Shown: positions 1 through 5,636, numbered from the stretch's first letter. The stretch: 5,646 bases of DNA from Sutterella sp. (GCA_003488465.1 DNLN01000014.1:1-5646); one strand, 5' to 3'. Numbers and translations are program-made. Notes: generated from the letters alone by a model not told the origin.

Positions 1-8
1 AGCGCAAA

Positions 9-52
9 ATCCGCATTCCTCCCCGTATTCAAATGCGGGGCTTCCTGCGGAT
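9..52 (-). terminator. Nested inverted repeat, possible terminator downstream of the ATPase gene
   Basis: Outer 7-bp perfect arms (9-15 and 46-52, ATCCGCA/TGCGGAT) enclose inner 5-bp arms (21-25 and 36-40, CCCCG/CGGGG), separated by 5-nt internal loops on each side. Read on the minus strand, the outer stem runs directly into TTTT, which resembles a Rho-independent terminator for the ATPase gene that ends at 114. The U-tract is short and the internal loop is large, so termination is an inference. The structure could also belong to a gene beyond the left edge. Confidence 0.4.
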
Positions 53-60
53 CAAACCTG

Positions 61-94
61 TGAAAGATTTTTGTCATTTCCTGAAAATCTTTCA
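61..94. repeat. 11-bp perfect inverted repeat (AT-rich hairpin)
   Basis: TGAAAGATTTT at 61-71 is the exact reverse complement of AAAATCTTTCA at 84-94, with a 12-nt loop. It lies 19 nt past the ATPase stop codon. The stem is AT-rich and no clear T-tract follows on either strand, so it is not a textbook terminator. It may act together with the GC-rich hairpin at 9-52, as a 3' mRNA stabiliser or as a protein binding site. Nothing that looks like a gene was seen in positions 1-113. Confidence 0.5.
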
Positions 95-113
95 GTAGAC
101 GGCCCACGCCCAA

Positions 114-1451
114 TCAGGACAGCCGCTCCAAGGCAAGATCAATCAAGCGCAACGCTTCGTCCGCCATGAAAAGCGGGATGTTGAGGATATCCCCATCGAG
201 ACTGAGGTTCTTAAGCGAAAAGCGAACGCGAAGCCGGATCTTGTCGCCGTACTGATCCTTGAAGGTCTTGAGGCTGGACGAATTGATGCTTCGGGAAGAC
301 TTCACTTCAACCGGGATGAGCTCTCCCCGGTGCTCCAGCAGAAAATCGACTTCCGCCTGCGGCTTGACGCTTGCCCAGTAGTGGGGACTCTCGCCGCTCT
401 GGGCAACAAGGCTCTGCAGAATCAGATTTTCCGTCAGCGATCCCTTGATCTCCCTAAAGAGCGGGTTATCTTCCAGAAGAGTCCGCGCATCGATTCTGGC
501 AAGACTGGACATCAGGCCTACGTCCACAAAATAGATCTTGAATGCTCCCGGCTCCTCGTAACCGGAAAGAGGGATGCCCAAACCGTTCACACGGTGCACC
601 GGGCGCGCAATGCGTGCGTCGATGAGCCACTGCAATGCGTCTCCATACTTGCGTGCATTGCTGCGAGCCTCAACGATGCTGTAGCGGAACTGGTTGTTCT
701 GGCGCGAAAGCTGGCGCGGCAGAGACTGCCAGACGCGCTTGATCTTCGGGTAGTCCAAAGCATTTGCGTGCGACTCCACATCCTGCAGATAGGCCGTGAG
801 AATGCGGTTTTGCGCAGCCTGCGCGGCTTGCAGATTCTGATCGACGCACCAGGCTGCCGCGGGCTCGGGCATGCCCCCCACAAGTTCGTACTGTCTGAGT
901 TTGGCCTCCAAAGGTTTGGCGAAAATGTCCGGCACAGCCTCAAGCAAAGCCCAGCTTTTCAGAAACTCAACCAGGCCATTCTCTTGCTGCGCCATCAGAA
1001 ATTCAGAGAAAGACAGGGGCTCGAGCGTCATGAAGTCCACTTTGCCTACCGGGTAGGAGCGCGGTCTGGCAAGGCTTAGCCCGAGCAGCGAGCCGGCCAC
1101 GAGAATACGAAGATCGGGGCGCAGTTCGCAAAAGTATTTCAGCGAGTGGATGACTTCCGGGCACGACTGCGCCTCGTCGAAAATCAGCAAGGACTCGGGC
1201 TCGATCCGCTTGCCTGAGCGAAAGGAAAGAGCCTCCAGAATCACCTGCGGCGAATGTGACGCTTCAAAAAGCTGAGACAGATCGGCATCCATGTCGAAGT
1301 TGTAATAATGGAAACGGCCGCTGAAAAACTCCTCCGCGAATCTTGTCATCAGCCAGGTTTTTCCGACCTGCCGCACGCCCTGAATGATCAGCGGCTTGCG
1401 ATCAGGAGCATCCTTCCACCGAATCAGTTTCTCGATTGCCGTTCGCTTCAC
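114..1451 (-). CDS. AAA_14/DUF4143-family ATPase with PD-(D/E)XK-like C-terminus
   Basis: This encodes a 445-residue putative ATP-driven protein of the large bacterial and archaeal 'ATP-binding protein, DUF4143' family, whose cellular role is not established. With the GTG start, Walker A is GVRQVGKT (about 25-32), Walker B is LLIFDEAQ (about 88-95), and a sensor-1-like ILVAGS follows (about 116-121). The C-terminal DUF4143 part has the usual KIYFVDVGL segment, then EVDFLLEH and PVEVKSS. D369, E382 and K384 form a D-x12-E-x-K pattern like that of PD-(D/E)XK nuclease folds. No signal peptide or membrane segment is apparent, so it is probably cytoplasmic. An in-frame ATG at 1502 would give 462 residues, but it has no ribosome binding site and falls inside a palindrome. 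The GTG at 1451 has GAGGAG 6 nt upstream, and the family typically begins close to KRTAIEKLIRWK. The gene looks less GC-rich than the men and nrd genes, and with the operator-like repeats upstream this suggests an accessory, possibly transferred gene. The family call is firm; the function is unknown. Confidence 0.9.
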   Translation of the reverse strand: MKRTAIEKLIRWKDAPDRKPLIIQGVRQVGKTWLMTRFAEEFFSGRFHYYNFDMDADLSQLFEASHSPQVILEALSFRSGKRIEPESLLIFDEAQSCPEVIHSLKYFCELRPDLRILVAGSLLGLSLARPRSYPVGKVDFMTLEPLSFSEFLMAQQENGLVEFLKSWALLEAVPDIFAKPLEAKLRQYELVGGMPEPAAAWCVDQNLQAAQAAQNRILTAYLQDVESHANALDYPKIKRVWQSLPRQLSRQNNQFRYSIVEARSNARKYGDALQWLIDARIARPVHRVNGLGIPLSGYEEPGAFKIYFVDVGLMSSLARIDARTLLEDNPLFREIKGSLTENLILQSLVAQSGESPHYWASVKPQAEVDFLLEHRGELIPVEVKSSRSINSSSLKTFKDQYGDKIRLRVRFSLKNLSLDGDILNIPLFMADEALRLIDLALERLS

Positions 1452-1457
1452 GCCCTG

Positions 1458-1463
1458 CTCCTC
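1458..1463 (-). promoter_or_regulatory. Shine-Dalgarno that decides the ATPase start
   Basis: The minus strand reads GAGGAG, then 6 nt, then GTG (1451-1449). This is close to ideal spacing. The alternative ATG at 1502 is preceded by an AT-rich palindrome with no purine-rich site, so this motif favours the GTG. Confidence 0.7.
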
Positions 1464-1494
1464 AATTTCGGATACGAAGCTCAGTTTAGCAAAA

Positions 1495-1576
1495 TGATGC
1501 ATTTATGCATCAAATTACAAAGAAAATGATGCATGCGTGCATCAAAATCAGCGGAAAATGATGCACGCATGCATCA
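1495..1576. repeat. Three 18-bp palindromes at an exact 32-bp period (candidate operator array)
   Basis: The sites lie at 1495-1512, 1527-1544 and 1559-1576. Each has TGATGCA at one end and TGCATCA at the other. The first has 8-bp perfect arms around TT. The second and third are exact reverse complements of each other, with central TGCG and CGCA. The spacers are 14 nt and A-rich, and each site is preceded by AAAA. A start-to-start distance of 32 bp is close to three helical turns, so proteins bound at the three sites would lie on one face of the DNA. The array sits 44-125 bp upstream of the ATPase GTG start. A TGTAAT hexamer on the minus strand (1519-1514), between sites 1 and 2, could be a -10 element, though no convincing -35 was seen. 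Cooperative repressor or autoregulatory binding is an inference. Confidence 0.85.
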
Positions 1577-1623
1577 AAAAGAAGATTTTGCCGTTCGCCA
1601 ACCACTCATACAGGATAAAGCTA

Positions 1624-1653
1624 AGGCGGCAAAAGCAAACGCCCGTGCCGCCT
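1624..1653 (-). terminator. Hairpin downstream of menE, weak terminator candidate
   Basis: Perfect 8-bp GC-rich arms, AGGCGGCA (1624-1631) and TGCCGCCT (1646-1653), flank a 14-nt loop. The hairpin begins about 25 nt after the menE stop in the direction of transcription. The minus-strand sequence after the stem (TAGCTTTATCC) is only mildly T-rich, so termination of the menBE transcript is plausible but unproven. Apart from this hairpin and the palindrome array, the 227-nt gap from 1452 to 1678 shows no gene. Confidence 0.4.
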
Positions 1654-1678
1654 CCTGGAGCTCTGTACCCGAGTCTTT

Positions 1679-3001
1679 CTACTGGATTGACGTGTAGTGC
1701 ACCACCGTGAGGTCAACGTCTTTCAGACGGTCCGCAGAACGGTCAGGCTTGCCGGAGGCCGTCACGGGCAGCTCCCTCACCCAGGCGATGCGGCGGGGAC
1801 GCTTGTAGTTTGCGAGCATCGAGGCAAGCGCAAGGCGCAGCCCCTCCTCTGGGAGCGGCTCCTGCTGGGGAACGAGCAGTGCCGTGACGATCACGCCCCA
1901 TACATCGTCGGGCATGCCGATGATGCGGCAGGCGCGGATTCCCGGGATCGTCTCGATCTGCTGCTCGATTTCAGACGGATACACGTTCTCGCCGCCCGTG
2001 ATCATCATCTCCGAGCTTCGGCCCCGGACATGCACCTGTCCGTCCTCGTCAATCCAGCCCATGTCCCCCGTTGCAAACCAGTCCTCGCTTCTGACGCGAT
2101 CGCGGCCCCAGTAGCCCAGCATCAGGGCGGGCGTGCGCACCTCAAGGGCTCCCGCGACTTCACGCACCTCAACTCCGGCGTTTGGCACCCCGGCTCCATC
2201 CATCGCCTTGAAGCGGTCGGCGTAGGGCGTCGTCACGAAATTGCTCGCCGTCTCGGTCATGGCGTACGTCGTGATCACGGGAATGTGCAGCTCTGAAGCC
2301 TTCTTCCTCAGCCTCATGTTCATGGCCGAGCCGCCCACAAGAAGCGCCCTCAGGTGCTCGGGCGGCCGCCAGTCGGGGAAGCGCTCCAGAATCATCGCGA
2401 GCATCGTGGGCACGATGCTCGAGAGCGTGGCCTTCTGCTCGGAGAGCTTGCGCACGAAGCGCTCGGGCGAGAACTTCCCGGGCAGACCCACCGCAGAGCG
2501 GGCAAAGAGCGATCGGGTGAGAATGGAAAAGCCGCCGATCCTCGCGGGCGGAATCGAGAGCTGCCAGAGGTCTCCCGGGCCGAGCGGGATGTTCGCCGCG
2601 CAGGAGACGGCGCTTGCGATGAGCCCTTCGCGCGAGAGCATCGCGGCCTTGGGGCAGCCGGTCGTGCCGGAAGTGAACAGCACGACGGCGCACTCGGCGG
2701 GCAGCGGCTCATCCATCGCGGCAACCCGCTCAAAAAGAGCCGTCCGCTCGGGCTGGGTGAAGGCCGGATGCACGAGCACGAAAGGAATCTGCGCTTCGAG
2801 CAGAGCGTAGATCTCGACGATGCTCGGCAGGTCAGCCCGGGCAACCACGCATCTTGGCCTTGTGTCAAGCACATCGATCCGCTCGAGGCGCTCGCGCACG
2901 AGGAGCGCAATGTCCCCGAAGGAATAATCACGCTCGTCGGTGCGCAGGCAAAGCCCGTCGGGCAGCTCGTTTGCGGCGGCCAGAATCGACAGATCGTTCA
3001 T
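1679..3001 (-). CDS. menE: o-succinylbenzoate--CoA ligase
   Basis: This 440-residue adenylate-forming (ANL superfamily) enzyme uses ATP to activate 2-succinylbenzoate and joins it to CoA, the step before MenB in menaquinone synthesis in the cytoplasm. The canonical ANL motifs appear in order: the phosphate-binding loop FTSGTTGCPK (109-118), TYAMTET (245-251), the ATP-binding FATGD (309-313), the hinge region VRGRSSEMM with GGENVYP (325-342), and the C-terminal catalytic lysine in TASGK (Lys418). The length is close to that of known MenE proteins, although the N-terminal region before the P-loop is compact. The ATG at 3001 lies only 6 nt after the menB stop, and those 6 nt are all T on the coding strand. 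No clear Shine-Dalgarno is visible, so translation is probably coupled to menB. ANL motifs alone do not fix the substrate. The MenE assignment rests mainly on the adjacent, clearly recognisable menB. Confidence 0.88.
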   Translation of the reverse strand: MNDLSILAAANELPDGLCLRTDERDYSFGDIALLVRERLERIDVLDTRPRCVVARADLPSIVEIYALLEAQIPFVLVHPAFTQPERTALFERVAAMDEPLPAECAVVLFTSGTTGCPKAAMLSREGLIASAVSCAANIPLGPGDLWQLSIPPARIGGFSILTRSLFARSAVGLPGKFSPERFVRKLSEQKATLSSIVPTMLAMILERFPDWRPPEHLRALLVGGSAMNMRLRKKASELHIPVITTYAMTETASNFVTTPYADRFKAMDGAGVPNAGVEVREVAGALEVRTPALMLGYWGRDRVRSEDWFATGDMGWIDEDGQVHVRGRSSEMMITGGENVYPSEIEQQIETIPGIRACRIIGMPDDVWGVIVTALLVPQQEPLPEEGLRLALASMLANYKRPRRIAWVRELPVTASGKPDRSADRLKDVDLTVVHYTSIQ

Positions 3002-3007
3002 AAAAAA

Positions 3008-3862
3008 CTACGGCAGCCGCTTGAACTTGGAAAAGTCCGGCCTTCTCTTTTCGAGGAAGGCGTTCTTGCCCTCGCGGCCCTCTTCGGTCATGTAGTAGAG
3101 CAGCGTGGCGTTGCCCGCGAGTTCCTGGATGCCCGCCTGACCGTCGCAGTCGGCATTCAGCGCAGCCTTCAGACACCGGATCGCGATCGGCGAGTTGGCC
3201 AGGATCTCGCGGCACCACTGCACAGTTTCGGCTTCAAGCCGCTCATAGGGCACGACGGTATTCACAAGCCCCATGTCAAGAGCCTGCCTGGCGTTGTAGA
3301 AGCGGCACAGGAACCAGATCTCGCGCGCCTTCTTCTGGCCAACGATGCGGGCCATGTAGGAGGCGCCCCAGCCGCCGTCAAAGGAGCCAACGCGCGGGCC
3401 CGTCTGCCCGAACATGGCATTGTCGGCCGCCACCGTGAGGTCGCACATCATGTGCAGCACGTGTCCGCCGCCCACGCACCAGCCGGCCACCATCGCGATC
3501 ACGGGCTTGGGGCAGGTGCGGATCGCGCGCTGGAAATCGAGCACGTTGAGCCTCGGGACGCCGTCGCCGCCGACGTAGCCGCCCGTGCCGCGCACGCTCT
3601 GGTCGCCGCCCGAGCAGAAGGCCTTCTCGCCCATGCCGGTGAGGATGATCACGCCGATGCGCTCGTCGTCCCGGGCGTCGGCAAGAGCCGCCTCCATTTC
3701 GCGCACGGTGAGCGGCCGGAAGGCATTGCGCTTTTCGGGACGGTTGATCGTGATCTTGGCGATTCCCTCATCGCACTTTTCATAAATGATGTCGGTGTAT
3801 TCGCCGGCCTTGTTCCACTGGGGAACCGGCGGCAATGCGGACGTGTCAAGCATCGGCTGCAT
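3008..3862 (-). CDS. menB: 1,4-dihydroxy-2-naphthoyl-CoA synthase
   Basis: This 284-residue crotonase-fold enzyme converts o-succinylbenzoyl-CoA to 1,4-dihydroxy-2-naphthoyl-CoA by intramolecular Claisen condensation, forming the naphthoquinone ring. MenB signatures are unmistakable: FCSGGDQ (82-88), [23 protein letters not shown] (about 127-149), [14 protein letters not shown] (151-164), a MGLVNTVVP stretch, and the C-terminal [25 protein letters not shown]. In QTGP, Gly155 replaces the aspartate found in mycobacterial-type MenB (QTD). By family knowledge this marks a type I, bicarbonate-dependent enzyme like that of E. coli. The ATG at 3862 is chosen because AGGGAG (3870-3875) lies 7 nt upstream and the protein then matches the family length. 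The open frame continues upstream to 4015, but that part would read through the regulatory gap. menB leads a two-gene unit with menE, and a TetR gene lies divergently upstream. Confidence 0.96.
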   Translation of the reverse strand: MQPMLDTSALPPVPQWNKAGEYTDIIYEKCDEGIAKITINRPEKRNAFRPLTVREMEAALADARDDERIGVIILTGMGEKAFCSGGDQSVRGTGGYVGGDGVPRLNVLDFQRAIRTCPKPVIAMVAGWCVGGGHVLHMMCDLTVAADNAMFGQTGPRVGSFDGGWGASYMARIVGQKKAREIWFLCRFYNARQALDMGLVNTVVPYERLEAETVQWCREILANSPIAIRCLKAALNADCDGQAGIQELAGNATLLYYMTEEGREGKNAFLEKRRPDFSKFKRLP

Positions 3863-3869
3863 GTATGCG

Positions 3870-3875
3870 CTCCCT
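3870..3875 (-). promoter_or_regulatory. menB ribosome binding site
   Basis: AGGGAG on the minus strand lies 7 nt before the ATG at 3862. It supports this start over upstream in-frame codons that extend to 4015. Confidence 0.65.
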
Positions 3876-3904
3876 GGCAACTCAAAAAAACGGACGGTTC
3901 CGCA

Positions 3905-3922
3905 TCTATATGTACATATAGA
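3905..3922. promoter_or_regulatory. 18-bp perfect palindrome, candidate TetR operator
   Basis: TCTATATGTACATATAGA is a perfect 18-bp palindrome in the 169-nt gap between divergent menB and the TetR-family gene, 43-60 nt upstream of the menB ATG. TetR-family dimers commonly bind palindromes of this kind, often next to or overlapping promoters and in gaps shared with a divergent target. The AT-rich centre also contains TATA-like hexamers that could be part of a menB -10. No good -35 was found, so the promoter itself is not called. Operator function is inferred from symmetry and position. Confidence 0.55.
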
Positions 3923-3978
3923 GAGAGGGAGAAGCGGAGAAGCCTCCCCCCTGCCCTGACCGGCAGCGCGGAATATTC

Positions 3979-3995
3979 GTACCGCATGGTACACT
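3979..3995 (+). promoter_or_regulatory. Imperfect dyad overlapping an extended -10 for the TetR gene
   Basis: GTACC (3979-3983) and GGTAC (3988-3992) form a dyad with a 4-nt centre. The right half overlaps TGG-TACACT (3987-3995), which resembles an extended -10 element pointing toward the TetR gene start at 4032. No -35 match is visible at the expected distance, which extended -10 promoters can tolerate. If it is real, a factor bound at the dyad would block this promoter, which would suit autoregulation. Confidence 0.3.
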
Positions 3996-4031
3996 ATTTT
4001 GAGTTTCCAACGCACGGATGGAATTTACGCC

Positions 4032-4685
4032 ATGCCGCAGACGGTCACACTTCAGGACGCACTGGCGCGGGCCAAGACCGCCAGGGGCCGCGAGCGCACC
4101 AAGGCGCTGCTCTCGGCCGCGGTCGACGTCTTCCTTGAGCGCGGGTACGAACGGGCGAGCCTTGACGAGATCATCGCCCGATCGGGCGGCTCAAAATCGG
4201 CCGTGTATGCGCTTTGCGGCAGCAAGCAGGGCCTGTTCATCGCCGCCCTCTCGATGATGCTCGAGGATGTGTACGAGGCCTACATGGCCCAGTACCGCGA
4301 GGGCAGATCCTGGCGCGAGGAGCTCGCGGTCTTTGCCGAAGTGTTCCTCACCTCAATGATGAAGCCGCGCACGATCGGCTGCACGCGGCTTGTCTACGCC
4401 GAAAGCGCGGCGCTCCCTGAAGTGGGCCGCTGGTACTACCAGGAGGCGATGCAGCGCTGCTACCACTCCTTTGCCAAGGTGCTCGAAAATTCGCTCCCGC
4501 TTCCGATGGAAGAACTCGAGGACATCTCGCTGCATTTTGTCGAGTCGCTCAAGGCGCGGTTCTTCATGAAGAGCCTGTGTCTGCCCGGAGAGACTCCAAG
4601 CACAGACGAATTGCGGCGCGAGGCGCTCGCCTGCGCAAGGAGCGCGCAGGTACTGATTGAGGAAAGGCTGCGAAATCGCCCCTAG
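4032..4685 (+). CDS. TetR/AcrR-family transcriptional regulator
   Basis: This encodes a 217-residue one-component DNA-binding regulator. The N-terminal helix-turn-helix spans roughly residues 22-70: RTKALLSAAVDVFLERGYERASLDEIIARSGGSKSAVYALCGSKQGLF fits the TetR pattern, with SKSAVYALCGSKQGLF matching the usual recognition helix and the following GSKExLF turn. The remaining 145 or so residues are helical-looking and should form the ligand-binding and dimerisation domain. The ligand cannot be read from sequence. The ATG at 4032 gives a normal TetR length, and a weak purine-rich GGATGGA lies upstream. A TTG at 3999 would add 11 residues but has no better support and would overlap the putative promoter. 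The gene is divergent from menB, so menBE and its own promoter are the likeliest targets. At its 3' end it converges on nrdG with overlapping stop codons. Family is confident; targets are inferred. Confidence 0.93.
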   Translation: MPQTVTLQDALARAKTARGRERTKALLSAAVDVFLERGYERASLDEIIARSGGSKSAVYALCGSKQGLFIAALSMMLEDVYEAYMAQYREGRSWREELAVFAEVFLTSMMKPRTIGCTRLVYAESAALPEVGRWYYQEAMQRCYHSFAKVLENSLPLPMEELEDISLHFVESLKARFFMKSLCLPGETPSTDELRREALACARSAQVLIEERLRNRP

Positions 4686-5428
4686 GAGCGCCGCAAAATG
4701 AATTCCGGGAACAGCCGCTTCAGTTCAAAGAGCGCCTCTTCGCCCGGATATGCCTCGGCAACCGGGGCAAGCCCGGTCTCAACGCCGGGAGCCGGCCGGT
4801 AGATCTGCAGCGCAAACGTGCGGCAGTCCCGCTCGCGCAGCCACCTGGCTATGTCAAGAAGGTCCTGCGGCGAAAGAAGATCCGGATGCGCGGTCGTGCG
4901 GGCTTCATACGGAACGCCGCTTGCGCGCACGCACTCAAAGCTTTCCAGGAAATGCGCGCAGCTGCCGGCCCTGCCCGTCACCCGGTCAAAGACTTCGGGG
5001 TTCTCGGGCGGCCCCTTCACATCGATCCCGATCCAGTCGGCAAGCGGCGCCGCCTCATGAAGCCGCCTCGGATAGGCGCCCGCCGTATGCAGTCCGACCT
5101 TCATGCCGAAATGCTCCCGCACCCGGCGCATGGCCGCAGGCAGCGCCGGATCCACACAGGGCTCTCCCCCGGAAAAGACCACGGCGTCAAGCAGTCCCCT
5201 GCGCCGCTCGAGGAGCGCCTCGAGCGAAGCCCAGTCGGGCCTGGCGAGCACGTCGGAAATCCCCGGCAGGCCGGCGCCCGCACGCCCGAAGGCGCCCTCG
5301 CGCGTCTGCATCCAGGGATTGTGGCAGTACCCGCACCGCCAGGGGCAGCCCTGAACGAACACGACGGCCGAGAGGCACCCCGGGTAGTCGATGGTCGTAA
5401 AGGGCGTCAGAGCCGCGATGCGCAGCAT
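4682..5428 (-). CDS. nrdG: Anaerobic ribonucleoside-triphosphate reductase activating protein (radical SAM)
   Basis: This 248-residue radical SAM activase generates the glycyl radical on class III ribonucleotide reductase by reductive cleavage of S-adenosylmethionine at a [4Fe-4S] cluster, allowing dNTP synthesis without oxygen. The N-terminus LTPFTTIDYPG leads to the cluster motif C28-PWR-C32-GY-C35 (CX3CX2C) followed by HNP, and FSGGEP (85-90) is the SAM-contacting segment. The protein is longer than the E. coli type (about 150 residues) and matches the longer class of NrdG activases found beside NrdD genes in many anaerobes and denitrifiers. The ATG at 5428 is chosen because it lies 22 nt past the upstream nrdD-like stop and begins just before the conserved core. 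A TTG at 5482 would add 18 residues and overlap the upstream gene by 32 nt. No strong ribosome binding site is visible for either, so translational coupling is likely. A related activase role for another glycyl radical enzyme is less likely given the neighbour. Confidence 0.92.
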   Translation of the reverse strand: MLRIAALTPFTTIDYPGCLSAVVFVQGCPWRCGYCHNPWMQTREGAFGRAGAGLPGISDVLARPDWASLEALLERRRGLLDAVVFSGGEPCVDPALPAAMRRVREHFGMKVGLHTAGAYPRRLHEAAPLADWIGIDVKGPPENPEVFDRVTGRAGSCAHFLESFECVRASGVPYEARTTAHPDLLSPQDLLDIARWLRERDCRTFALQIYRPAPGVETGLAPVAEAYPGEEALFELKRLFPEFILRRS

Positions 5429-5450
5429 CTGCGGCTCTGAGAGTGCCTCA

Positions 5451-5630
5451 TTACTTGTGTTCGGCACACTTGCTCTCGACAAAATACTTGCGCTCGGCGA
5501 ACTCGCCCTTCTTGCCGATGTTGAAGGACTGCACGGGGCGGTGATAGCCCATCACGCGGGTCCAGACTTCGCACTTCTGGCGTTCGCTGTCCTTGAGTTC
5601 AACGGTGTCGTTCTTGATCTGTTCGGTCAT
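5451..5630 (-). CDS. nrdD: Small NrdD-like protein carrying the glycyl-radical segment
   Basis: This complete 59-residue gene has its own ATG and TAA. Residues 17-50 read RQKCEVWTRVMGYHRPVQ and then SFNIGKKGEFAERKYF. This matches the C-terminal glycyl-radical region of class III ribonucleotide reductases, in which a motif such as TRVxGYxRPV carries the radical glycine, here probably Gly28. The rest of NrdD (the ten-stranded barrel, active-site cysteines and zinc-ribbon cysteine pairs) is absent, and only Cys20 and Cys55 are present. A strong AAGGAG lies 6 nt before the start, so the gene is translated on its own and is not a frameshift remnant inside this window. It directly precedes nrdG. 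It could be the detached C-terminal part of a split NrdD whose large subunit lies to the right, or a spare-part radical domain analogous to GrcA/YfiD for pyruvate formate-lyase. Short ORFs of this kind are commonly annotated as NrdD in proteobacteria, from memory and unchecked here. Confidence 0.85.
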   Translation of the reverse strand: MTEQIKNDTVELKDSERQKCEVWTRVMGYHRPVQSFNIGKKGEFAERKYFVESKCAEHK

Positions 5631-5636
5631 TTTCGT

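Noticed and set aside
1..113. End of another protein gene at the left edge
   Set aside because: Plus frame 1 is open only to a stop near position 61 and encodes a motif-free stretch overlapping the inverted repeat, so nothing supports a real gene.
330..1079. Plus-strand open frame of about 249 codons opposite the ATPase gene
   Set aside because: The minus-strand frame carries complete Walker and DUF4143 motifs, while the plus-strand product shows no recognisable domain.
1495..1576. CRISPR-like array
   Set aside because: Only three 18-bp units with 14-nt A-rich spacers. The repeats are full palindromes in alternating orientation and no cas gene is present.
1495..1576. Transposon terminal repeats or an insertion sequence
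   Set aside because: All copies lie together on one side of the ATPase gene. No matching copy was seen near its 3' end and there is no transposase.
3863..4015. N-terminal extension of MenB by 51 residues
   Set aside because: It would translate through the palindrome and leader region, and the internal ATG at 3862 has a good ribosome binding site and the family-typical length.
3999..4031. TTG start for the TetR gene, adding 11 residues
   Set aside because: No ribosome binding site is evident, the extension would cover the putative promoter region, and the ATG at 4032 gives a normal family length.
2354..4138. Long open frame on the plus strand (about 594 codons) opposite menE and menB
   Set aside because: It is antisense to two clearly recognised enzymes, its translation is rich in Arg, His, Ala and Gly without any family motif, and long antisense frames are expected in GC-rich DNA.
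5429..5482. TTG start for nrdG, adding 18 residues
   Set aside because: It would overlap the upstream gene by 32 nt without a Shine-Dalgarno, and the added residues are not part of the recognisable NrdG core.
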